Made by a program: the position numbers and the translations under genes
Assembly: GCA_964413535.1 (NCBI GenBank)
Contig: CAYPTB010000007.1
Span: forward strand, 259,278-323,277
Reading direction: 5' to 3'
From: CAYPTB01 sp964413535
Lineage (GTDB): Bacteria > Planctomycetota > UBA1135 > GCA-002686595
DNA: 64,000 nucleotides
Part shown: in pieces, positions 33,543-41,527 of the stretch
Layout of the letters: every line of letters starts with the position of its first letter
How positions within the stretch are numbered: the stretch's first letter is position 1
Notes under the pieces: model-generated
Seen by the model: the letters and a program-made list of their open reading frames with translations, nothing else
What the model was told of the DNA's origin: nothing
The model's database searches: none

Positions 33543-35476
33543 TCCGCCCGCTCCTCCAACAACGCCTGGCGCTCGCTCTCGATGCGTACGTCGAGGAACT
33601 CGCGGCCGCTGAGCGACCCCATGTCGAGCCCGAAGGAGTCCAGGGACTTCTTCCACTCCTTGCGCCAGGTCCAGCGCACGGGGACCGTGTGTCCTTGGCC
33701 GGGCGGAGGCAATTCGGCCGTGTCCACGAAGACGACGAGGTTCTCCTCCACGAAGCGCAGGATGGCTGCATTGCGCTCCTTCGCTCCCGGCGATCCCGGA
33801 TCGGTCGTCGCGGGCAGGAGTCCCGACGTGAGGATCGTGAAGCGCGCCGACTGCCCGTGGGGCGGGAGTGTCCAACGGCCGAGCTCGTCGGACAGATCCG
33901 GTTGCATGCACACGACGGCGATCTCCTTCGTCACGACGCCCAGGTCGCGCGTCGCGGGGAGGATGGGGAGCTTCACGGCCACGGTCTGACCGCCCTGGAA
34001 GGCCAGATCGTGACGCGCGAGCGATGGGTGGATCGACAGGCTCGCGATCTTGTCCGAGACGTCGCGTCGCGTGAGTCGGAGCGGCTCGAGGCGGAGTTCG
34101 AGCTCGCCCTGCGACAAGAGGTCGAGGGCGTTGGACGGACCGCTGACCACGACCTCGTCCGGGTCGAAGGTGATCTCCTCGGGACGCGTCTGGTAGCGCG
34201 GATCGAGATCGGTCGCGTCCAGCTCGACCGCTTGCGGGCCGAGTGGGAACGTGGCCGTCGCGTAGCTCTCGGTCTCGAGCTGCGGGCTCCCGTCGACCCA
34301 TCCGTAGCCGACGCCGATCGCGTCGTGGGTCCAATGGACGGAGTCGAGCGCCAGGAGCTTCTGCCCGGGCTCGCCGTCGTCGAAGCGGATCACGCCCGAG
34401 AGTGACGGGCCGACGTCGTCGAGCTGTCCGCGCGTTCCCGAGACCTCGACGTCGACGGGACGGCCGCGCGACGCGGCCGCCAGGCGCAGGTGGGTCGGCA
34501 GCAGGACGGCCAGCTCGCCCGGAAGGGGCTCGTGCTCGCCCTCGATGGATCCCTGCACGATCCGCACGGTGAAGGTCTCGGTGATGCTCATGTCGCGGTG
34601 GGCGATGTAGAGCACCCCGGCGCCGATCACGAGCGAAGCCGCGATCCAGACGAGGTCCTGGCGCAGGGCGGCCACGGAGGCGCGGCCGAAGACCGAGCCG
34701 ACGTCGGCGGACTCCCCGAGCTCGCCGGCTCCCAGGGCGGAACGCAGGAGCTCCTTGAGCTGTCCCGGCGGCACCCGCTCGCGCATTTCGCCGTTGCGGC
34801 AGATCGAGATCGAGCCGGTTTCCTCGGAGGCGGTGACCGTCACCGCGTCCGTCTCCTCCGTCAACCCGAGCGCCGCTCGGTGACGCGTGCCGCGCAGGCG
34901 GGAGAAGTCGGGGTTCTTGGTCAACGGGAACAGGCACGAGGCCGAGGCGATGCGGTCCTTGCGAACGATGACCGCGCCGTCGTGCAGGGCCGAGCCGGGA
35001 TGGAAGAGGCTCTCGATCCCCAGTCGCGTGACGACGCTGTCGATCGTCACGCCACCCTCGATGTAGACGCTGAGCGGGGTCTCTCGCTCGAACGCGATCA
35101 GGGCGCCGTGCTTCCGCGCGGCCATCGCCGAGACCGCCTTGGCGACTTCCTCGATGGCGTCCTCCTGCAGCCGGAGACGGAGGCGGCCGATGAGCTTGTG
35201 CTCGCCGAGCTGGGCGATCCCGCGCCGCAGCTCGGGCTGGAAGAGGATCGCGAGGATCACGACGACGTAGCCCGCGACGCTCTGGAAGATGTAGTTGAGC
35301 TCCTCGAGCTCGAGCCATTTCGCCAATCCCCACAAGCCGAGGACGCCGACGATGACGGCCACGACGAGACCGCGCACGAGGCGGCTCCCGCGCGTCGATC
35401 GAACGAACCGCAGGAACACGTAGATCCCGAGGGTCAGGATCAGGACCTGCAGCGCCCAGCCGAACAGCGCGTTCAC
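33539..35476 (-). CDS. Diadenylate cyclase CdaA fused to a CdaR/YbbR-like periplasmic regulator
   Basis: 645 residues. Residues 1-85 hold three membrane helices, followed by a DAC domain with the catalytic motifs HDGAVIV (Asp-Gly-Ala at 166-168) and GTRHRAALG (RHR at 198-200), so c-di-AMP synthase activity is expected. Instead of ending near residue 275 as CdaA does, the chain continues into a fourth helix (LVWIAASLVIGAGVLYIA, about 275-292) and about 350 residues of beta-rich extracytoplasmic sequence with YbbR-like character (SLSGVIRFDDGEPGQ, SLSIHPSLARHDLAF). In Firmicutes these are two genes, cdaA and cdaR, before glmM; here they are one. The GTG start overlaps the folP stop. Confidence 0.85.
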   Translation of the reverse strand: MNALFGWALQVLILTLGIYVFLRFVRSTRGSRLVRGLVVAVIVGVLGLWGLAKWLELEELNYIFQSVAGYVVVILAILFQPELRRGIAQLGEHKLIGRLRLRLQEDAIEEVAKAVSAMAARKHGALIAFERETPLSVYIEGGVTIDSVVTRLGIESLFHPGSALHDGAVIVRKDRIASASCLFPLTKNPDFSRLRGTRHRAALGLTEETDAVTVTASEETGSISICRNGEMRERVPPGQLKELLRSALGAGELGESADVGSVFGRASVAALRQDLVWIAASLVIGAGVLYIAHRDMSITETFTVRIVQGSIEGEHEPLPGELAVLLPTHLRLAAASRGRPVDVEVSGTRGQLDDVGPSLSGVIRFDDGEPGQKLLALDSVHWTHDAIGVGYGWVDGSPQLETESYATATFPLGPQAVELDATDLDPRYQTRPEEITFDPDEVVVSGPSNALDLLSQGELELRLEPLRLTRRDVSDKIASLSIHPSLARHDLAFQGGQTVAVKLPILPATRDLGVVTKEIAVVCMQPDLSDELGRWTLPPHGQSARFTILTSGLLPATTDPGSPGAKERNAAILRFVEENLVVFVDTAELPPPGQGHTVPVRWTWRKEWKKSLDSFGLDMGSLSGREFLDVRIESERQALLEERAE

Positions 35477-36627
35477 GGAGCCCGATCTCGGTGGAAGACG
35501 GAGTTCTCGAGGAGGCCCGCGTGCGCGCAAGCGACTGCTGCGGCGCGCGCCGTCTCCGCCACGTCGTGGACGCGCAGGACCGCCGCTCCTCCGATCACGG
35601 CGAGCGCCACGGCCGCCGCGGTCTCGCTCCCGCGTTCCGAGGGAGTCTCCACGCCCGACAGACGTCCGAGGTACGACTTGCGCGAGACGCCCACGAGCAG
35701 GGGTCGACCCAATGAGCGCAGCTCGACCAGGCGGCGGATGAGGGCGACGTTGTCCTGCACGCGCTTTCCGAATCCGATCCCCGGATCCAGCGCGATGTTA
35801 TGGATGCCGATTCCGGCCTGCAAACAGGCGAAGCCGCGCTCGCGCAGCCAAGCCGCGACCTCGCGCACGGGATCCTCGTAGCGCGGGTCGCGCTGCATGT
35901 CGGCGGAACGGCCGAGGCGATGCATGACCACGTAGGGGCACGCGCGCTCCGCGGCGAGGGGGAGCATCTCCGGGTCGTCGAGGCCGGCGCTCGTGTCGTT
36001 GATGGCGTTGGCTCCGGCGTCCAGGGCGCGGGCTGCGACGACTGCCCGGCGGGTGTCGATGCTGATCGGAACCGCGACGCCGCGGGCGCGCACGGCTTCG
36101 ACCACGGGTAGGACGCGCGCGAGCTCGGTCTCCAACGCCACCGGCTGCGACCCGGGGCGCGTGGACTCGCCTCCGACGTCGAGCGCGTGCGCGCCCGCCG
36201 CGACCATGGCCTCCGCGGCCTGCGCGGCGCGCTCGGGATCGAGATGTCGACCGCCGTCGGAGAAGCTGTCGGGGGTCGCGTTGAGGATGCCGAGCAGGGT
36301 CGGCGCGACGGGAGGGAGCGTCGCGAGGACGTGCGCCCGGAGGAGGATCCGAGCGGGTTCGAAGGAAAGCGCGAGCTCCGCGAGGATCTCCGCCGGCGAC
36401 TCGAGCAGCGTCTCGTGTTCGTCGAGCGCCGCGAGCCGCACACCACCGCTCGCGCGAAGACGCAGGTGTTGATCGCGGTCGAGCGCGGACGTCCTGAACG
36501 CGACGCGCGCCCGTCCGCCGTCCCACGGAGGAGCGCGTGGATCGCTCGAGACCAAGGTGACGGGGATCGCGCGCGGCTCCAGCCGCCGCGCCGCAGCGCC
36601 GAAGACGAGCTCGCGGTCCAGCTCCAT
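35473..36627 (-). CDS. folP: Dihydropteroate synthase with N-terminal extension
   Basis: 384 residues. From about residue 110 the enzyme is complete: LLGILNATPDSFSDGGRHLD, ALDVGGESTRPGS, PISIDTRRAVVAARAL, NDTSAGLDDP, YVVMHRLG, ALDPGIGFGK and LLVGVSRKSYLG are the DHPS pterin, pABA and pyrophosphate loops. It joins p-aminobenzoate and hydroxymethyl-dihydropterin diphosphate in folate synthesis. The first 105 residues are not part of normal DHPS and have no recognised domain; the reading frame has strong coding bias there. A gap of 19 bases separates it from ftsH, and its stop overlaps the next gene (GTGA), recalling the E. coli order ftsH-folP-glmM. Confidence 0.92.
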   Translation of the reverse strand: MELDRELVFGAAARRLEPRAIPVTLVSSDPRAPPWDGGRARVAFRTSALDRDQHLRLRASGGVRLAALDEHETLLESPAEILAELALSFEPARILLRAHVLATLPPVAPTLLGILNATPDSFSDGGRHLDPERAAQAAEAMVAAGAHALDVGGESTRPGSQPVALETELARVLPVVEAVRARGVAVPISIDTRRAVVAARALDAGANAINDTSAGLDDPEMLPLAAERACPYVVMHRLGRSADMQRDPRYEDPVREVAAWLRERGFACLQAGIGIHNIALDPGIGFGKRVQDNVALIRRLVELRSLGRPLLVGVSRKSYLGRLSGVETPSERGSETAAAVALAVIGGAAVLRVHDVAETARAAAVACAHAGLLENSVFHRDRAP

Positions 36628-36646
36628 CTCGGCGGTCCCGAAGGAC

Positions 36647-39025
36647 TCAGGCAGGCGAGAAGCCCGGAGTTCCCGGGAGGTCTCCCTGGACGCCGCCCGC
36701 CTTGCGTTCGCCCTTGCTCTCCGGGGCGGGACGCGTGGCCTTCTCGGCCGGCTCGACTTGGGGAGCGGGGCGCAGGTCCTCGATCGCCGTGCCGGACAGG
36801 AGCTTCTCGACCTCCTCGCCCGTGATCGTCTCGTACGCGAGCAGCGCCCGCGAGAGGCGCTCCACGGCGGTGCGCTTCTCCCTGAGGATCAGGACCGCGC
36901 GGTCGTAGGCCTCGCCCAGGATCTTCTGGACCTCCTCGTCGATGCGCCGAGCCGTCTCCTCCGAGTGCAGCTTGCCGCGCATCAGCTCCGTTCCGAGGAA
37001 GTCCGATCCCTGGCGTTCGGCGTAGTTGATCGGGCCGATCCGGTCGCTCATCCCGAGCTCGGTGACCATCGCGCGCGCGAGGTCCGTGGCGCGCTTGATG
37101 TCGTCCGACGCCCCGGCCGAGATGTCGCCGCAGAACTCCGACTCGGCCACGCGGCCGCCGAAGAGCACGGCGAGCTGGCCGAACAGGCGTCGCCGCTGCA
37201 TGTGATAGCTCTCCTTCTCGGGGAGCATCATGGTCGAGCCCAGCGAGCGTCCGCGCGGGATGATCGTGATCTTGTGCGGCGGGTCCACCTCGTCGATGGA
37301 TGCCGCGACGATGGCGTGGCCCGCCTCGTGGACGGCGGTGATCTTGCGATCCTCCTCCTCGACCTTCTGCGACTTGCGCTGCCGTCCGTAGCGAACCTTG
37401 TCGCGCGCTTCCTCGAGGTGCTCCATGCGCACCTCGTCCTTCTTCTCGAGCACGGCCATGATGGCCGCCTCGTTGACGATCGCCGCCAGATCGGCGCCCG
37501 AGTAACCGGGCGTCGAGCGCGCCAGCACGGCTGCGTCGACTTCCTCGGCCGATTTGACGCGCTTGAGGTGCACCTCGATGATCGCCTTGCGGCCCTCGAG
37601 GTCGGGCATGTCGATCGTGACTTCGCGGTCGAACCGTCCGGGCCGCAGGAGCGCGGGATCGAGCACGTCGGGGCGATTCGTCGCAGCGACGACGATGATG
37701 CCCTTGTCGGTGCCGAAGCCGTCCATCTCGACCAGGATCGCGTTGAGCGTCTGCTCGCGCTCGTCGTGTCCCCCGCCCATGCCGCTGCCGCGGCGGCGAC
37801 CGACGGCGTCGATCTCGTCGAGGAAGATGATGCAGGGGCTGTTCTCGCGCGCCTGCTTGAAGAGGTCTCGTACGCGGCTCGCTCCGACGCCCACGAACAT
37901 CTCGACGAAGTCCGAGCCGGAGATCGAGAAGAAGGGCACCTCGGCCTCGCCGGCGATCGCCTTGGCGAGCAACGTCTTGCCGCAGCCCGGTGCGCCGACC
38001 AGCAGCACGCCGCGCGGGATGCGCCCGCCGATGCGCGTGAAGCGTCCCGGGTTCTTGAGGAACTCCACGAGCTCGCGCACCTCGGCCTTGGCCTCTTGCA
38101 TCCCCGCCACGTCGTCGAAGGTGACGTTCGTGTGGTTGTCCTTGGAGTAGAGCTGCGCGCGCGAGCGCCCGAAGGACATGACGCCGCCGGCTCCGCCCTG
38201 GGCGCGCATCTGACGCATGAAGATGAAGAAGACGACCAGGATCAGGATCCAGGGTCCGATGTAGATCAGGAGGTTGGAGAGCACCGATGACGAGCTGCCC
38301 CAGTACGAACCCTGATTGGGAGTCAGGTCGAGGGTCAACCGTTCGGGGGTCACGCCGAAGGCTTCGACGCGACCCAGGAGCCCGTTCAGGTCCTCGACGC
38401 CGGAGAGCCTCACGTCGAGCCACTTCGCTCCGGATTGGTCGTCGAGCGGGAAGCCTGGGTCGGGGTCCTGGCCGTGTGCGCGGTCCCACGCCGAGCGGGA
38501 CTTGGCCATCACCTGGACGATGAGCTTGTGCTCGCGCTCGGGTTTCGGGGCGCTGCGCGCTTCCTCGGGGCGCTCGGCGCCGGTCGTCGAGGGCGTCTTG
38601 CGGCGGAACGTCGTCAGGAGGCGAGCCTCGACCGGGACGTACCACGCGCCGTCGAGCGCCTGGAGGAAGGCACGCTCGTCGATGGTCTGGAACTCGCGAA
38701 CCGCCTTGAGCTGCTGGAAAACCCGCTCGTAGCGCTCGACGTCGGCGAACTGAACCTTGAAGCCCTCGATGCCCGAACCGGGGTCGGAGCGCGTGCCCTG
38801 GATGACGTTGCTGCCCTTGTCGGTCCCCTTGATCGTCTGCGTCTCGATCCGACCCGTGTACAGGCTGTGCAGGTACTGGTCCTGGCTGAGCGGGGTCTCG
38901 CGGTGGATGCTCTGGTTGCCGTAGAACGCGAGGACGACGATCAGGACGAAGAGGAAGATCAGGATCGAGCTCGAGGAGCGGCTCTTCTGCCCTTTCTCGT
39001 CGCCGGATTCGGGGGATTCGGCCAT
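36647..39025 (-). CDS. ftsH: ATP-dependent membrane zinc protease FtsH
   Basis: 792 residues. Two membrane helices (about 21-36 and 250-270) flank a large periplasmic part of over 200 residues, longer than the usual 70 or so. The AAA module has Walker A GAPGCGKT (344-351), Walker B IIFLDEID (399-406), the pore loop FVGVGASRVRDLF and the second region of homology NRPDVLDPALLRPGRFDR. The protease site HEAGH is at 566-570. It degrades misfolded membrane proteins and regulators. The C-terminal tail is Pro/Lys-rich. The ATG at 39025 follows AAGGA with 6-base spacing. The family is certain; the enlarged periplasmic domain is notable. Confidence 0.96.
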   Translation of the reverse strand: MAESPESGDEKGQKSRSSSSILIFLFVLIVVLAFYGNQSIHRETPLSQDQYLHSLYTGRIETQTIKGTDKGSNVIQGTRSDPGSGIEGFKVQFADVERYERVFQQLKAVREFQTIDERAFLQALDGAWYVPVEARLLTTFRRKTPSTTGAERPEEARSAPKPEREHKLIVQVMAKSRSAWDRAHGQDPDPGFPLDDQSGAKWLDVRLSGVEDLNGLLGRVEAFGVTPERLTLDLTPNQGSYWGSSSSVLSNLLIYIGPWILILVVFFIFMRQMRAQGGAGGVMSFGRSRAQLYSKDNHTNVTFDDVAGMQEAKAEVRELVEFLKNPGRFTRIGGRIPRGVLLVGAPGCGKTLLAKAIAGEAEVPFFSISGSDFVEMFVGVGASRVRDLFKQARENSPCIIFLDEIDAVGRRRGSGMGGGHDEREQTLNAILVEMDGFGTDKGIIVVAATNRPDVLDPALLRPGRFDREVTIDMPDLEGRKAIIEVHLKRVKSAEEVDAAVLARSTPGYSGADLAAIVNEAAIMAVLEKKDEVRMEHLEEARDKVRYGRQRKSQKVEEEDRKITAVHEAGHAIVAASIDEVDPPHKITIIPRGRSLGSTMMLPEKESYHMQRRRLFGQLAVLFGGRVAESEFCGDISAGASDDIKRATDLARAMVTELGMSDRIGPINYAERQGSDFLGTELMRGKLHSEETARRIDEEVQKILGEAYDRAVLILREKRTAVERLSRALLAYETITGEEVEKLLSGTAIEDLRPAPQVEPAEKATRPAPESKGERKAGGVQGDLPGTPGFSPA

Positions 39026-39150
39026 GGTTGTCCTTATCGTCTCCGGCTTCGCGTGCCTACAGGGCGGAGCCGCGATCCAACGATATCACACGGCCCCCAC
39101 CCTCCGTCCTCGGTTGCGCGCGTCGCGCGGCCGTTGGCGGACGCTTCGGT
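39026..39150 (-). promoter_or_regulatory. Intergenic region with probable ftsH promoter
   Basis: Between lptE and ftsH. On the minus strand a TATCGT box about 60 bases before the ftsH ATG could be a -10, and AAGGA just before the ATG is a ribosome binding site. This gap likely splits the long minus-strand block into two transcription units. Confidence 0.35.
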
Positions 39151-39675
39151 TCAGCGGGCCGACTCGTAGGACAGCGCGCTGAACAGGTCCAGCACCAGCC
39201 TGTCGGCGAGGTTCCCGATGGCGCGGCCGCGCGCTTGGATCTCCTCGGGGGTGTCGTCCGCGATCACGGCGTTCTCCACGACGAAGCCGCTCGGGATGCT
39301 GGCGACGGAGGAGCGGATCACCGTTCCGGAGCTGCGCCGCACGAGATCGGCCTGGATCGTGATCGAAACCGCGGTCTCGAGCGGTCGGTTGTCCCCGTCT
39401 CGGACCCCGCTCCGACGCCGGTAGTCGCCGATCACGCCGCGAATCACGACGTCGGCCTCGTCCGGGGGCACGAGCGCCAGCGGCACCAGATCGGTGAGCG
39501 AGCGCGCGACCTCGGCGGTGAGCTCCACCTCGAGGTTGCGAAGCGGCGACGCGTTGTCGAAGACCTCCAAGCCGACGGTCCGTGCGTGATCCGGGACCAG
39601 GAGGCCCGCGTGGTATCCGCACGCGGCGATCCACGCGAGGAGCGCCGCCAAGGGAAGCAGAGCGCGGGAGCTCAG
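39151..39675 (-). CDS. lptE: LptE-like LPS-assembly lipoprotein
   Basis: 174 residues. The signal peptide SSRALLPLAALLAWIAAC ends in a lipobox, and the mature start CGYHAG is typical of LptE-like proteins. The body has the LptE layout: VFDNASPLRNLEVELTAEVARSLTD, then strands with RGVIGDYRRRSGVRDGDNRPLETAVSITIQADLVRR. LptE forms the plug of LptD, which inserts LPS in the outer membrane. The only start that gives a signal peptide is a CTG (39675) overlapping the bamD stop as CTGA; CTG starts are rare, so this is notable. Family assignment is based on layout; the sequence is diverged. Confidence 0.7.
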   Translation of the reverse strand: MSSRALLPLAALLAWIAACGYHAGLLVPDHARTVGLEVFDNASPLRNLEVELTAEVARSLTDLVPLALVPPDEADVVIRGVIGDYRRRSGVRDGDNRPLETAVSITIQADLVRRSSGTVIRSSVASIPSGFVVENAVIADDTPEEIQARGRAIGNLADRLVLDLFSALSYESAR

Positions 39676-40715
39676 GGGATCTCCTCCGCCGAAACGACCT
39701 GTCCGAGCAAGTCCGCCGACCTTGCCGCGAGCTCGTCGTCCGCGATCTCCTCGGCCAGGAGGAGCGCGCGCTCGGCGTGGAAGCGCACGCCGAAGTCCTT
39801 TTCGACCTGAGCGTAGAAACTCGCCAGGACGAGGTCGTTCTCGACGAGCAGGCGCTTGCACTCGACCAGCGACCGATCGACTTCCTCGCGCAGGTCGTCG
39901 TTCGGATGGCGCTCGAGCCACCTGTCGAACTCGTCCCGTGCCTTCTGGAGCTCGCTCCGGTCGTAGCGCGGGCCGCGTACGCGGCGCACGCGCAGCGCCG
40001 GGATGCGCGCCTCGCTGAACGGGGCGAAGGCGCTCTCCGGGTAGAAGAGCAAGAGCTCCTCGTAGCGATCTTGAGCGACGTCGAGCTGGTCTTGATCCTC
40101 GTAGAGCGCGGCGAGCTTCAGGTAGGCCTCTTCGCAGTTCTGGTTCGAGGGGTAGGTGAGGACGAGGTACTCGAGCGCTTCGGAGGCTCGTTCCTTGAGA
40201 GCGAAGAAGAAGAAGCGTCGTTGCGTGCTCCGCGCGAGTCCGAACCCCGCGTGCGCGACGACGTCACCCGCGGTGGCGCGCTCGTGGTGCGTCGGGAACT
40301 TCTGGTCGATGCGCCGGATCATGAGGAAGGCTTCCAGGGGCTTGCCGTCGGCGAGCATCCTCTGCGCGGCCGCCACGCCCGCGCTCACGCGCGCCCGCGC
40401 GGGCAGATCCGAATCGTAGAGCTCGCGGAGCTCGTCGGAGGACGCGCCTTCGGCCAGCAGATCCTCGAGCCACGTGAACGCGGCGCGTTCGAGCAAGAGC
40501 TCGACCTTGTGGCGCGTGACGGTGTCTAGGTCCTCCAGTTCCTGGACCTCGATCAGCCGTTTCGCAGCGCGCTCGGGAAAGCCGTCGGCCAGCTCGACTT
40601 CCGCCTGCGCGAGCTCCAGCGAGACCGAGGCGCCGTCGAGTGCTGCGCTCTTGCGCTTGGTGAACAGGGCGCAGCTCGAAGAGAGCAGCAGGACCAGGAT
40701 GGCAAGGGTTCGCAT
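39672..40715 (-). CDS. BamD/YfiO-like outer-membrane lipoprotein with TPR repeats
   Basis: 347 residues. The signal peptide ends with a lipobox (LLSSSC, Cys15). The mature protein is made of helical repeats with TPR character, e.g. SLELAQAEVELADGFPERAAKRLIEVQ, ASEALEYLVLTYPSNQNCEEAYLKLAALYEDQDQLDVAQDRYEELLLFYPES, the latter being the typical BamD/YbgF-like pattern (YP-S--EA--K). It may be the BamD part of the outer-membrane protein assembly machine or a related TPR scaffold. Its stop overlaps the lptE start, and its ATG directly follows the recO stop, so the three genes form one unit that joins outer-membrane assembly with DNA repair. Confidence 0.68.
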   Translation of the reverse strand: MRTLAILVLLLSSSCALFTKRKSAALDGASVSLELAQAEVELADGFPERAAKRLIEVQELEDLDTVTRHKVELLLERAAFTWLEDLLAEGASSDELRELYDSDLPARARVSAGVAAAQRMLADGKPLEAFLMIRRIDQKFPTHHERATAGDVVAHAGFGLARSTQRRFFFFALKERASEALEYLVLTYPSNQNCEEAYLKLAALYEDQDQLDVAQDRYEELLLFYPESAFAPFSEARIPALRVRRVRGPRYDRSELQKARDEFDRWLERHPNDDLREEVDRSLVECKRLLVENDLVLASFYAQVEKDFGVRFHAERALLLAEEIADDELAARSADLLGQVVSAEEIP

Positions 40716-41519
40716 CTACCTCTGCTTCGATCGCCGTTCGGTGCGGCGTGCTCCCGAGCCGCGGAGCGTGCGCCACGTCCGCGGGCGCGTCTCGAGATGG
40801 TACTCCAGGAAGCGGTCCACGAAATCGCGCACGCGCGCGAGCTTCGGCGGAGCCAACCGGTAGGCCCCGATCAGTTCGTCGTCCGCGTCGGCGAGGGCGG
40901 CGGCGATGCGCATCACCTCCTGCGGCAGGCTACCGACTCGGCGCCCGGAAGCCCGAGCATCGCCCGCACAGCGCCGGCACAGCCTCCCTCCGGCTCCGGC
41001 GGAGAACGTCGCTCGGCCATCCGACGTCGTCTCGGGGTCGGCCGAGCACGTCGCACAACGACGCAGCGCGGGAGCGAGGCCGAGCGCGGCGAGGAAGCGG
41101 AGCTCGAAGGCCAGGAAGGCGATCTCCGGCCGCGCCTTGCCCGCCATGCGGTCGAGCGCGGAGACCAAGGCGCGGAAGAGACCCTCTTCCGCGAGACCGG
41201 GCCGGGCGACGAGGTCGGCGAGCTCGAGGGCGGAGAGCGCCGCGCGGTAGCGATCGAGATCCCGCGAGAGGGCGCGCCGCAGCTCCAGGGGCCGGGCTTC
41301 GCGCAAACCGGCGAGCTCGCTGCGCGACCCCGGCGTCCAGCGGATCTCGAGCGTGTCGAAGAGGTCGAGCACTCCGGAGAAGGCGGACTTCGGACGAAAG
41401 GCGCCCTTCGCCAGCAGCGCGACGCGTCCGTGACGCTCCGTGAGCACGTGTGCGACGAGCGAGGATTCGCCAAAGCGGTGACGCCGCAGCAAGAGGGCCC
41501 GATCGGCGAGGGAGACCAT
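40716..41519 (-). CDS. recO: DNA repair protein RecO
   Basis: 267 residues. The OB-fold N terminus (LADRALLLRRHRFGESSLVAHVLTERHGRVALLAKGAFRPKS) is the RecO signature, followed by the helical domain (DLDRYRAALSALELADLV, GLFRALVSALDRMA) and the zinc-finger cysteines CATC and CRRC about 25 residues apart. RecO loads RecA on SSB-coated single strands in the RecFOR pathway. It starts 8 bases after the CorC-like gene and touches the bamD-like gene. The basic tail (TERRSKQR) is usual for a DNA-binding protein. Confidence 0.88.
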   Translation of the reverse strand: MVSLADRALLLRRHRFGESSLVAHVLTERHGRVALLAKGAFRPKSAFSGVLDLFDTLEIRWTPGSRSELAGLREARPLELRRALSRDLDRYRAALSALELADLVARPGLAEEGLFRALVSALDRMAGKARPEIAFLAFELRFLAALGLAPALRRCATCSADPETTSDGRATFSAGAGGRLCRRCAGDARASGRRVGSLPQEVMRIAAALADADDELIGAYRLAPPKLARVRDFVDRFLEYHLETRPRTWRTLRGSGARRTERRSKQR

Positions 41520-41527
41520 GCCGAGGG

